Source of the DNA: Neostapfia colusana
Taxonomy: Eukaryota > Streptophyta > Magnoliopsida > Poales > Poaceae
Length of the DNA: 64,000 nt
Reading direction: 5' to 3'
NCBI GenBank assembly: GCA_030760725.1
Contig: JASWHV010000008.1
Span: forward strand, 29,112,720 to 29,176,719
The position numbers and the translations under genes were made by a program. Under the pieces are notes generated by a model that saw only the letters and a program-made list of their open reading frames with translations, was not told the origin of the DNA and ran no database searches. This document shows positions 10,253 to 21,303 of the stretch, one piece after another; position 1 is the first letter of the stretch, and every line of letters starts with the position of its first letter.

Positions 10253-13200
10253 TTACCGGTTATATGATGATAGCAAGTCCAGATAATTTGTTTGCAGATA
10301 GTCCTCGCTTTCCCATGTCGCCTCATCAGCGGTATGGTTACTCCACAAGACCTTGTAAAACCATAAAGTACGGTTTCTTGTGGCGCGAGTCTTTTCATTA
10401 ATAGTCCGGATTGGATATTCTGCGTATGTGAGGTCCGGTTTAAGAACTTCTATGTCTTCTGTGCGGATTTCAGCCGAGGGTTTGAGGCACATCCTCAGCT
10501 GAGAGATATCAAAGATATTGTGAATTCCTGCGAGCGATGCCGGTAAATCTAGGCGATAGGCCACGGGTCCGCATTTTTCAATGATGGCGAATGGACCAAT
10601 GAATCGCGGTGCAAGTTTGCCCTTCACTCCGAAACGATGAACTCCCTTCATCGGAGACACACGGACATAAACATGGTCCCCGATGTCGAAATTGAGAGGA
10701 CGGTGTCTTTTATCCGCATGGCTCTTCTGCCGAGATTGAGCAGCCTTGAGACTGGCTTGTATTACTCGCACTCATTCTTCAGCCTCATTCACAAGTTCAA
10801 TGCGGTAGATAACTCGCTCGCCGGACTCACACCAGTTGAGTGGTGTGCGGCATTTCCGGCCGTAGAGAGCTTCATACGGTGCCATGTTGATGCTAGCTTG
10901 ATAGCCATTGTTGTAAGAAAACTCCGCCAATGGCAAATGATCGTCCCAATTCTTGCCGTGGTGGATGGCACAAGTGCGTAGCATGTCCTCAAGCACTTGA
11001 TTCACCTGTTCAGTTTGACCATCCGTCTGCGGGTGATACGTGGAACTTCGGATCAGTTTGGTCCCCAATGATGTGTGCAGCTGTTTCCAAAACCTAGCGA
11101 CGAACAGCGCACCGCGATCTGAAAAAATGGAGCGGGGAACACCGTGCAAGCACAAGATCCTTGCAATATAGAGCTCCGCATATTTATTGGCCACGTAGCC
11201 CGTATGTACGGGAATAAAATGTGCCGACTTGGTTAGTCGATCGACTATCACCCAAATCAAATCATGGTTGTGGGAGGTGAGAGGTAACCCGACTATGAAG
11301 TCCATACTGATATCCTCCCACTTCCATGCCGGAATGTTCACGGGTTACAGCTGTCCGGCTTTACGCATATGGTCGGCTTTCACCCACCGAGACGCATCAC
11401 ATTCAGATACGGACTTTGTGATTTCTCTTTTCATCCGTGTCCACCAAACTGGTTTTCAGATCCTGGTACATCTTGTTGCTGCCCGGATGAATAGAATACT
11501 TGGACAAATGAGCCTCGTCCAAGATTTTCTTCCGAAGCTTCATGTCACGGGGTACAACTATACGGTCTTTAAACCATAGAGTATCGTTATCATCCCTTCG
11601 GAAGCATTTCATCTCGCCATTCTTCATTCTTCTCCGAATGTGTGACATTCCCATGTCTTCCTTCTGAGCTTCCATAATCTCTTCTCGTATGGTAGGGACG
11701 AGAGCAAGATTATATAATGCCCCATATGGAACCAAGTACAGACTCGGCTCCTCCTCTTCAAGTGGGGTGATGGATAGATTGTTGACATGAGATTTGCGGC
11801 TTAAGGCATCGGCAACCACGTTTGCCTTACCGGGATGGTAGTGAATCTCGATCTCATAGTCTTTGATCAGTTCTATCCATATCCGTTGCCACATATTCAA
11901 CTCCTTTTGAGTGAATATATACTTCAGACTCTTGTGGTCGGTGTAGAGGTGCACTAAGTTTCCAAGCAAATAGTGCCTCCACATTTTCAATGCCAACACC
12001 ACAGCAGCGAGCTCAAGATCATGAGTCGGATAGTGCTGCTCGTGGTTACGAAGTTGATGTGAGCCATAGGCGACCACTCTTCCTCCTTGCATCAATACAC
12101 AGCCAAGCCCGATACCGGACGCATCACAATATACGTCGAAGGGCTTGGTTGTATCCGGTTGAGCTAACACCGGGGCTCTTGTAAGATGCTTCACTAATGC
12201 TTGGAAAGCTTATTCACAAGCTGAGTTCCAAACATATTTGATCCCCTTCTTCAACAGTTCAGTCATCGGCTTAGCAAGCTTGGAGAAGTTCGGTATGAAT
12301 CTCTGATAATATCCTGCTAACCCGAGGAAACTCCTGACTTTATGGACTGATGTGGGGGACTTCCATTTCTGCACTTGTTCGATTTTGCTTGGATCAACTG
12401 TAATGCCTTCTGCAGAAATAATATGACCAAGAAATGGCACTTGGCTGATCCAAAACTCACACTTGCTGAACTTGGCGTAAAGCTTATGGTCTCACAATTG
12501 TTGAAGCACGATATGCAAGTGTTCGGCGTGTTCTTCTTTAGACTTGGAATAAACCAAGATGTCATCTATGAACACCACCACAAACTTGTCGAACTCTGGC
12601 ATGAAAACTGAGTTCATGAGATACATAAAGTGTGTCGGGGTGTTGGTGAGACCAAAGGACATGACGAGGTATTCATACAACCCATATCTCGTCGAGAAGG
12701 CCGTCTTCGTAATATCCTCCGCTCGGATCTTGATTTGATGATATCCGGAGCGAAGATCCATCTTTGAAAATACACTCGCACCCATAAGTTGATCGAAGAG
12801 AATATCGATGCGGGGCAGTGGATATTTATTTTTGATGGTGACGGAGTTGAGAGGTCGCTAGTCCACACACAACCTGAAGGTTTCATCCTTCTTCTTCACA
12901 AACAACGCCTAGCATCCTCATGGCGAGGAACTCGGTCGAATGAAACCCTTCTTCATTAAATCATTGAGTTGCTCTTTTAATTCAGTTACCTCATTCGGAG
13001 CCATCTTGTATAGTCTCCGTGATATTGGTGTCGTCTCGGGTACAAGTTCAATCTTGAACTCGACATCCCTTTCGGGTGGCATGCCCGGGAGATCATCCGG
13101 AAAGACATCCGGGTATTCACGGACCACACGAATATCCTCAAGTTTTGTGGCTTACGTGTTATATATGGATGGAGCTTCTTGAACCGAACGGTCAAGAATA

Positions 13201-13358
13201 GGAACATGTGGTTCATGAAGTGGAGAGTTTAAACGAATCACATGTGGAATGATGTCAAGAACAGCACCATGGCGATGTAGCCATGACATTCCTAAAATAA
13301 CATCAAGTTTTTGACTCTCTAGCATGATTAGAGAAGTCGGATATAGATTCTCACCCAA
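10253..13358 (-). pseudogene. Ty3/gypsy pol remnant (protease, RT, RNase H, integrase, chromodomain)
   Basis: Read from right to left: an aspartic-protease-like region with DVILGMSWL (13152-13358), the pre-RT region (12918-13127), RT with FVVVFIDDILVYSK (12492-12785) and FLGLAGYYQRFIPNFSKLAKP (12210-12440), RNase H with VYCDASGIGLGCVL and ADALSRK (11403-12194), integrase core with DGQTEQVNQVLED (10772-11341), and an integrase tail plus chromodomain-like end with YKVLWSNHTADEATWE (10253-10771). In-frame stops and frameshifts separate the pieces (for example near 11342-11402, 12195-12209, 12786-12917). No translatable polyprotein remains. The stop lies just before the polypurine tract. Confidence 0.9.
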
Positions 13359-13359
13359 C

Positions 13360-15216
13360 TATAATGGTGCTCTATAGACCATTCTATCAGCTGTTATTTT
13401 CCCACCCGGAGAGCATATCAAGTATGAACTATTTGTGGGAATGATAGGCAGTTGATATTTAATAACATAAGACTGATGAAATTATGGGTGGCACCGGAGT
13501 CAAAAAGATGACTACGGGATGATCTAAGTAAGAAAACGTACCCACTCGAAGTGATATGTCGAATGCATAAAATTTTTGACTCCACTCGCTGTTTCAAAAC
13601 AGCCGCTTGTTGTCAAAAATGTGAAACTAATTGTTTTGGTTGAAACACGTCAATGTGGTGTTCTCTGTCCAGCTTCGGGTCCAGCGGACCAGTCGGAAGA
13701 ATTTAACTGTTTTGGCCATATTGGAGGCAAAACCTGGACTAGAGTTCCACAACAAAATTGCAGTAGACTCAAAAAGGAATCTAGATTGTATTTATTTGCC
13801 TCCATAGCCTTCCTAGTTTATCAGTTATGATCCCTACAAGTTGACAGAATTTTCTCAGGAATTTCGACAGCACCTCCTTTGCAAGTTGCTGTCTTGTTCA
13901 CAAAATTCCATCTATTTCTGCCCCCAATCTAGGAAAACACTGAACTACGAAGTTGTAGTACATTTTCTATGCTTTCCAACGATGTCTTACTTGACTCTTA
14001 GAAATTTTTCTATAGAAAGTTGTGGTCGAAATACAGAAAATTCCAGAGAGCATTTTGTGTCTGCCCTGTTTCTGGACAGTGCCTACTCATCTGAAATTTA
14101 CATCCATTTGGAGGGAGATTTTGTTCTGGAGCTCTACAGAAAAGTTGTAGAAGACTTCAAATCCTTTCCAGAATGGTATCCCACACGTCCTTTGGTTCAA
14201 CCAATCCTATGTTATGCCCTGTTTAAGTTCAGCAAAGTTTCTGCCAAAAACAGGGGAGGTTATTCCTAAGTCTTTGAGATTGAATCTATACTCCAATTGA
14301 CTCTTAGTTCAATATAGGAGTTCAATAACCCCTAAATGGAATCCTAAACTTCATTTTAACTCTTTTCTTTGAAAATATACTTTTGTGCAACTAATACTCA
14401 TCTCGGTACTACATTTCCTCACCAAAGAAAAATCCTAAGCCGGTATTCCGGCATATACGTGTCAAATGGTGGAACTAAGAACGTCACTCACAAACGGTTT
14501 TTGAACAACATGCACTAACGTGGTTAATGTACCTGCATAAGAACACACAATAATGGTGCACACAAAGGTTTTTGACATTTCAGACAGTTCCATATCATAA
14601 TAAAAACATACGGTCTGTATCATTGCCATACGGATCGTCCTTGAGTCAAGTCACGTCTCAAGGTACATGGTCGTGTTTTCACACCACACGACGGGGAACC
14701 CGAGTAGAGCGTGAACGGGTCGTCACGGTTGGGAATTTTATGAACCCAACGGATACCACCTACTGCCTCATGACTGTTGAGGCACGCCGATGGCGAGCGC
14801 TGCGTATGGCCCTTTGAACATTGAACGTTCAAGAGTTGCATACTATCATGTTGCTTACCAAACAATGGGGTATTCTCCCTTTTGCCTATAGCACATTGGG
14901 GATCAGCGTTTTTATATGCTCTCAGAACCATGAAGAGGTTCAGAGACTCATATTAACTACCATGCCAAGCCACGGTATACCATTTCATACTATTGCTCGT
15001 ATGGCGAGCTTACCGTAATTGATCTGCCTGTGGTGGCGTACCTTACCTCTTACCTGACGTCGGAGTGTTGTTACAGAATGTATAACACGTATGTTAGCAT
15101 TTCCACCATATTATCTACTACTATTATAGACCTTATGTGGGCATAGTGACTAATCCTCACTCGACTACTTCTAAGTTTTCAAAATAGGCTCTTTCCGAGC
15201 GTGCTATTCCCAATGC
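13360..15216 (-). other. Internal leader of the gypsy element where gag is expected but not found
   Basis: Between the protease remnant and the primer binding site, about 1.86 kb carries no minus-strand frame with gag features: no CCHC knuckle and no retrotransposon gag motif. The few open frames (for example 14620-14931 minus, 13841-14269 plus) match no family I recognise. The element may be a gag-deficient derivative, or gag may have been replaced by unrelated sequence. Confidence 0.6.
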
Positions 15217-15235
15217 GGCTCTGATACCACGACTA

Positions 15236-18200
15236 TGGGGACCACGCCATGGTTCACCCACTCCAAGATCACAGAGGGTGGTGCCGTGCGATGCGGCACC
15301 CAACAGCACACAAGAAAAGAATAAGAACAACATACAAACTTTTATTTGATATAAAACAACGGAAGTCTTTTACAAAACATAATTATACAGCGGAAGTATT
15401 ATTTATGACTACTCTCTCATCCTAGCTAAGCAAAAGTGTAGCTGTCCAGCCCGGGGACGCTACACACTAGCAACATCAAACCAGAGATCACAGCGGAGTG
15501 CAGGGATCCAGCTCGGCCGTGTACCCCGACGGGGGCACCGCCTCGTCCTCGGACCCCTTCTCATAGCTCTCACCTGCACATAGCTCAAATATTGCAACCA
15601 TGAGCACGATGGCGCAGCAAGGCTTAACCGACACCCTAGTCATGGAACTCTACATGCAGGGATGTGTAAGATAGGAAAAAGGACTTTGCAATAAAGACAC
15701 GCCTACATGTTGACCTTTACTTTCAGTTTATAGCAACAGTTTCATGTGCCTTAGGCAGCCCTCACATCGGAAGTCCACAATCAAACAAGAAACGCTTTCC
15801 TCCCATGTGGTGATGCCCAAAATGGAAAATAAACTTAATTAGCTCTACATCTATAGTAGACATGGTTTCCAAAACAGTAATATTTCATCACAGCATATTA
15901 TCATTCATCTGGCTTATTTTACTTCTTACTACGTCACAGAACAGTGAATAAGCGGTACTCAAATAACCGTGAGGAATGGTGATTGCAATCAGGAAACACC
16001 CGGACAACACCTCACATACACCCACTTTCAGAAGCGTGATTCCATACCCCTTCCTACTCTGTTGTATGCAACAACCTTTCAAAGGAAACCCAAATGCCGA
16101 ACCGGTCCATCCGTAACGTGCAGGAGGTCCCCGCGTGGAGCGTGACTGTGCCCACCAGCATATTTACACCTTACTACCCTCAACCCACTCCTATAAAACG
16201 GTTGGATAAGGCTCGGCACCCAGGTTAACCAATTACATCGGTTTCCTTCTTATGTCAGTATGTCATCCGGTACTGTTCGATACTTGTTCAGCAGGCCCGC
16301 ACACGACTCAGTCCTCAATCGACACCAACAGGGCAATGCACGTGAGACCTCCGCTCACTGCATCCTATCCCCCCTAATGGGTCTCATTTTCACCACTCTT
16401 AAGCCATTTTCTACTCTGACCATACCGTGTGATAAAACCTTACCTCGCAAGTAGATTCCAACTACTCGGCTTCTACCGAGATCCTAAGCATATTAGCACG
16501 GCATTCTCTACTGGTCGAGTCTGTAAACTACCCAACCCTTCATAGGATTTAAAGTTATGCAAGCGGGGTTTCAAACACCTTAACTCTAATGCAAACATTT
16601 CAACCTAGACATAAGTGGTACAAATGGAAAACTTTGAAAAAAGTACTTAAATGCAAACCGGGGATCGCCTGGATGCGAGTCAAAGGAGAAGTTAGCGTCG
16701 GGTGGGAGGATGTCCAACGGCTCCAGTGCGTCCTCAATTTCGGTCACTATATGAAATGTAGCAAAATATATGCATAAGTGTAAATGTTATATAAGAAGTA
16801 CACTCTATTTATAGCTACTGCTATTTAGGTTCCTTAATTGGCTTTGGGATTTTTCCAGTGGATACTAGACTCTATAAGGATGATCTGAGCAAAATTTAGA
16901 GAAACTTCATTGCACCTTGTGGTCTCCGAAATTCCCACAAGTACAAGGCTTCTCTGAATTTTAAGCCCAAATCTGGAGTTTTAATATGGATAACAGTGGA
17001 AGATCTAATTAGGGTAAGTCTCCATGGTTCTAACAAAATTTGTTTCACCATTTTTGGAGCTACCAACAGAGAGATATGAATTTTGGAACTTGATAAGAAA
17101 TGCTGAAATTGCTTCTGTTTATTTTCCCATTTTTCAGAGACATAAAGGATTGACACCACATTTGATCAAGCAAATGAGGTCCAATGCATCTGAAATATTT
17201 ACTGGAGTTCAATGATTTTTGGAAGAATGCCATGCCCAAATTTGGGAATTTTCCAAAGAACAGAACCCCTGTGAAAATTCCTACAATATTTTTTTAATTG
17301 AATTAATAAGCCAAATACAGAGATTTTCATAACCGTTGAGATGTACCCCTGGATAGTATTCTCTGAGCGGAATCCAACAAAATTTGTATGACAATTTTTG
17401 GACATTCCTACCCAAAGTTATGGCTCTCTAAAATTTGAACCCAATTAGGAAAATCTGGAAAAGTTTAAACTCAGCTGCGGGCCCCACATGTCAGCACCCT
17501 CTTCTACCTCGCGCCAAACAGAGAAACCCGCAGCGTTGCTCCGGAGAGGGTGGCGGGAAAGGTCTTCCCGGCTGTCTCCCGGTCCCATACTGGCCGCCAC
17601 CCTGTTTTCAGGCACGCTGAACACACCGGTGGGGTCGCCGGCGGCCGGATCTCAACGGAAACCACCGCACACCGGCAACAGTGAGAACTAGGGCTCCGGC
17701 GAGTTCGTGCACGGTGAACTCTCCACCGAACGATCAGTTCTTGGGCCCTAGAGCACCAGTGGGAGGTGTAGGAGCTGGACATGGCAGCCAAATCCTCGCC
17801 GGGGAGCCCTCCAAACATATCGGCACCGTGCGCTCGAAGTGGTCCGAAGGTATTCCCGCGACAAGAACGTGAAAACCTCACTCTACACCTAATTTCCTGA
17901 CCTAGAATTGGGGGAGGAAGGGTGCTAGATAGTCTAGAACCTGTGTTCAAGATTTGAGCTACTCACAACACGAATTGAAGCTGAATTTAGCAACTCTTTA
18001 CCTCGGGGTCGAGTTGCGCTGCCTGGGGGAAAATCTCCGAATTATCCTCCAAGGAATCACGGCTTGGGCTGAATTTTGGAGGTGAGCAGCTACGGTCGTA
18101 GGTGCACCAATGGGTTGGATTGCTTGGACGTGAGCTTCTCCGGGTTGAGCTGTCCACGGTGACCGAAGGTTGGATCTTTCGGTGTTCACGGCGGCACAGT

Positions 18201-19174
18201 TGCAACTCCGAGAATTTTAAGCTTCAACAGCCAGAGACCAAAGGAGTTGGGATGGTGGAGGGCTAGAGCACGTGTTTGTGATGGTTTTTGCTATGGAAGG
18301 CTCGAGCAACCGAGCTCGGGGTGATGTGGTTGATCGGGGAAGAACCGAGCGGCAGTGTAGCTCAAGGTTTCGGTCGTGCGCTCGAGCAGAGGGGCTGGGG
18401 AGGCTGTGGATGACGGCAGAGAGGAGAAGTAGAAGTGTGCTGCGGCTCTGATCGCCCACGCGCACCGGCTTGACTTCGGGAGCACGTGAGGAAGCAGCTC
18501 GGTGGAGGCAGCCATCGCTCGGTGGCGCGTGGTGAACAGCCGAGGGGAAAACAGGGTCGGTTAACTCTTCTGTGTGGCTGACAAATGGGTCCCACCCCCT
18601 CTCATTTTAATTAACTTTTCCACTGATATTTTTACCCCAGCTACTCAGAGTTAAATCCTATACTTCCACACCAAGTCATGGTTTAAATTTGCTGAATTCA
18701 AATAGTTTGAATTAGGGTGTGGAGTTTGAATTAAGTTTGATGATTTGAATTTCAAATGGAATTTGAATTATTCAATTGCATTGGTCCAAAAACATAGCAA
18801 ACCAACTCCAAAGTTTCTGATTTTTGGCATGGCTGCTAATTCAAATGTGGAGAACACATTTGTGGAACCAAATTTGCAATTGGAGAAATTTGGAGTTTGA
18901 AACTGAATTTGAAATTCAGATTAGAGGGCTTCCTCTTTTAATCCCAAACAAATACTAAAACCCCTCAAAATGAGCTGAAATTTGGAAGGTTGAATATTTG
19001 GAATATGAAGATCCAAGTTATGCATTTAGATCTCCATATTTGGAAGTTTTTGGGAAGTCTAAATTCTGACTTTGAACTTACATCGTTATAGTTCAAAGTT
19101 TTAATTCCTCTCATTTTTCTTAAGTGTACATGAGCTGAATTTTTTTTCTTGCTACCACTTTTTGGGATTTTACA
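15236..19174 (-). repeat. 5' LTR of the large gypsy element
   Basis: 3939 bp, partner of 6158-10189. It keeps the uninterrupted sequence at the psaC insertion site (17345-17360). Confidence 0.88.
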
Positions 19175-19179
19175 CAATA

Positions 19180-19445
19180 TGTCACAATCCACCCCTCTTA
19201 GAAGACCGAAATCCTCGTTTGTCAATGCCAAGACAGGAATATCCCCTATTAGCAACGTTCGTACATTCAGTACTGGCATACGGATATCGTACGTTCTGTT
19301 AGAAGCATATGTACCATATCGTGTCCCTCACAGAGGACCCACGCGTCATGTGTATGTACCCACGTCCGTGACCCATACGCTACCATATCCTTCTCACTGA
19401 CCCGTACGCATCCGTGAAACTGCAAGGGTCGGCTCTGATACCATT
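19180..19445 (-). other. Cassandra internal region, PBS and PPT
   Basis: Non-coding. It holds the last bases of the interrupted 3' LTR (19182-19186), the polypurine complement ATCCACCCCTC, about 230 bp with several CCCA/GTACGT-rich stretches and no frame longer than about 80 codons, and the tRNA-iMet-type primer binding site complement ending at 19443. Confidence 0.75.
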
Positions 19446-19687
19446 TGTGGCGGCTATATAGAATCATAGACTAGCCCCACCAAGAAACACTAGTCTTTTC
19501 TGTGCACTTTGTCCTCACTTGTGCGCAACCGGGAAGACTTCCTGGTCAGTCACCCATCGCTAAATTTCTCCGCGCCAAGCACGCTTAACCCCGGAGTTCT
19601 TTGCAGGTGGGCTTCCGGAAAAGAAGTTATATCTTGATGGTATGAGCATTCCATCAATCCAATTAAGCCGGGAGGCGGAATGTCACA
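19446..19687 (-). repeat. Cassandra 5' LTR with 5S rRNA-like sequence
   Basis: 242 bp, TG...CA bounded, with the same 5S-like block at about 19530-19615 on the minus strand. The C-box-like stretch here reads CAGTCACCCATCG on the plus strand, one base different from the other LTR. It is followed directly by the target duplication GGGCT. Confidence 0.87.
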
Positions 19688-20880
19688 GGGCTGCCACGTG
19701 CGCCTAGCCTCTGGAGCCAACACATGCCCTTGGCCCTGGACCGAGCCTCCCTGCTAAGGTGAGGTCTAGAGCTGCAACGTGTATATGGGCTCTAAAGCTC
19801 CTCCCTACTGAGGAGAGCTCCAGAGCCGACACGTGCCCTTGGCTCCGGACCAAGCCTCCCCGCGGAGGTGAGGTCCAGAACTGCCACGTGCACCCGGGCT
19901 CTGAGCCTCCTCCTTGCTGAGGAGGGCTCCGAGGCCGACACGTGCCCTTGGCTCCGGGCCAAGCCTACCCGCTGGGGTGAGGTCCGAAGCTGCCACGTGT
20001 ACCCGGGCTTTGATCCTCCTCCCCGCTTAGGAGGACTTTCGAGCCGACACGTGCCCTTGGCTCCGGACCAAGCATCCCCACTGAGGTGAGGTCCTGAGTT
20101 GCCACGTGTACCTGGGCTCTGAGCCTCCTCCCAGCTGAGGAGGGCTCCGGAGCCGACACGTGCCCTTGGCTCCGGACCAAGCCTCCCTACTGAGGTGAGG
20201 TCCGGAACCAACACATGTAGCCAGGCTCTCATCCTCCTCCCCGCTGAGAAGGGCTTCGAAACAGCCACGTGTCCAACGATCCATCGTGGGCCATGGGTAG
20301 AGAGAGTCAAGAAGGAAGTGCGCTGTCGGGCCATGCATTCAAGGCTCGCGCCTTGCCCAAAAGCATGGCGCGCGGCGCACGCCTCCGACCTTCGTCCGTT
20401 CACCATTATGGTGACAAGACACGGTGGCAAGGCATGACACCAGCACAGTGCCGCCTTGTAGAGTGAGAAGACGCGGTGAAAAGACGGCGTCTTCATCATC
20501 ACCTGCAGTGTGGTCAGAGGTGCTCAACGCGCTAGGCGGCGGGTCTTAACTCCCCCACCAACCACTCTACCCACAAAGGTAAAAACCTTAGATCTTGTAT
20601 AGGGTTCAGACAGCTTCGGGGCCACCTGTCAGGCCTCGGGCCTTAATGTAACCACCCCATCCTTGAGCTATAAAAGGATCGGGGTGTCCACCCGACAAAT
20701 GGTTCCGATTCATTCACAACCCTGCCAACTCACACACTCGTACGCGCAAGCAAGACAACAATCACCACCGTGGACGTAGGGTATTACGCTCCGGCGGCCT
20801 GAACCACGTAAATCTCGGTGTTGACCCCCTCGCTCGAGTTGGATCGCCCTAGAGACGTCAAGCCCGTCCAATCAAAGAAC
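19688..20880 (+). mobile_element. LTR-like fragment (probable gypsy LTR) split by Cassandra
   Basis: This segment has the parts of a cereal gypsy LTR: a repeat-rich U3, a TATA motif (CTATAAAAGGATCGG at about 20668), then the sequence GTAGGGTATTACGCTCCGG at about 20777, which I associate with R/U5 of cereal gypsy LTRs. Its left part lies before Cassandra (about 5770-5920). No coding sequence accompanies it, so it is likely a solo or truncated LTR inside the CACTA element. Precise ends and duplication were not found, so the limits are approximate. Confidence 0.45.
19693..20275 (+). repeat. Tandem array of 109-bp units built of two about 54-bp halves, rich in CACGTG
   Basis: The marker GACACGTGCCCTTGG recurs at 19828, 19937, 20046 and 20155, with a degraded copy at 19719: exactly 109 bp apart each time. 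Halfway between, CTGCCACGTGTACCCGGG recurs. The two halves share the CCACGTG...CTCCCCGCTGAGG layout, so the unit is a two-monomer higher-order repeat. Nine perfect CACGTG palindromes occur in about 580 bp. Long open frames on both strands here are repeat artefacts. Confidence 0.9.
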
Positions 20881-21303
20881 CTACGCGGGATGCTTCCATA
20901 GCAGACTGGGGAAAGTGTCGTGAACACACTTCGACACGGCTCGTCTCACATAAGTTACGCGTGTGAGCCGGGTAGGTTCGGAATTGTCCCTTTTTGGACA
21001 GTCTGGGAGTGACCGATGGGGTGTGCCTATGACGAGACGCGGGTCTAAATTCGGCCGAGATTTTGACAACGGAACCCTGATGTTCTCCGCTACACCATTA
21101 TCGGGCGTGCAGTTGGAGAACAGTGGGGTTATGCTGCCAAAATTTTATCTGGATTCAGACCTAGTGTCTCGTCAAAAGCACGTTCCTCTCGGTCACTATT
21201 GGGTGGGTTTAGGACCCATCCGTCCCAATAGAAGTAGGGTCGTGACATATAGTAAAGTATAAATTAACGATAATTTCCCTGTCTTTAATCTATAGCCTCA
21301 AAC

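Larger units (their letters stand above)
6158..19174 (-). mobile_element. Large Ty3/gypsy LTR retrotransposon (chromovirus), apparently lacking gag
   Basis: Two long LTRs, 6158-10189 and 15236-19174, both bounded by TGGGGACC...GATTTTACA on the plus strand, flank a 5-kb internal region whose pol remnants read on the minus strand. Next to the right LTR, GGCTCTGATACCA (15217-15229) is the complement of a tRNA-iMet primer binding site. Next to the left LTR, TCCCTCCCC (10190-10198) is the complement of a polypurine tract. It sits inside the Cassandra 3' LTR. The duplication there is imperfect (CAGGATG before, CAATATG after). LTRs differ by numerous substitutions and indels, so the insertion is not very recent. 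Confidence 0.9.
5921..19687 (-). mobile_element. Cassandra-type TRIM retrotransposon, split by a gypsy insertion
   Basis: Two 242-bp LTRs: the 3' LTR at 5921-6157 plus its last five bases (19182-19186), and the 5' LTR at 19446-19687. On the minus strand each LTR contains a clear 5S rRNA-like segment (GAACTCCG, GGTTAAGCGTGCTTGG, CGATGGGTGACC), the hallmark of Cassandra. Between them are a tRNA-iMet-type primer binding site (complement of CTCTGATACCA just left of 19446), only about 260 bp of internal sequence with no coding capacity, and a pyrimidine-rich complement of a PPT (19187-19198). GGGCT flanks both sides (5916-5920, 19688-19692). A 13-kb gypsy element separates the 3' LTR from its final bases. 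Confidence 0.88.

Noticed and set aside
13576..14269. Two plus-strand open frames (84 and 142 codons)
   Set aside because: Antisense within the gypsy leader with no recognisable motif. Probably chance.
19792..20502. 236-codon minus-strand frame with internal repeats
   Set aside because: The repeats reflect the 109-bp tandem array, and the opposite strand is also open. No domain.
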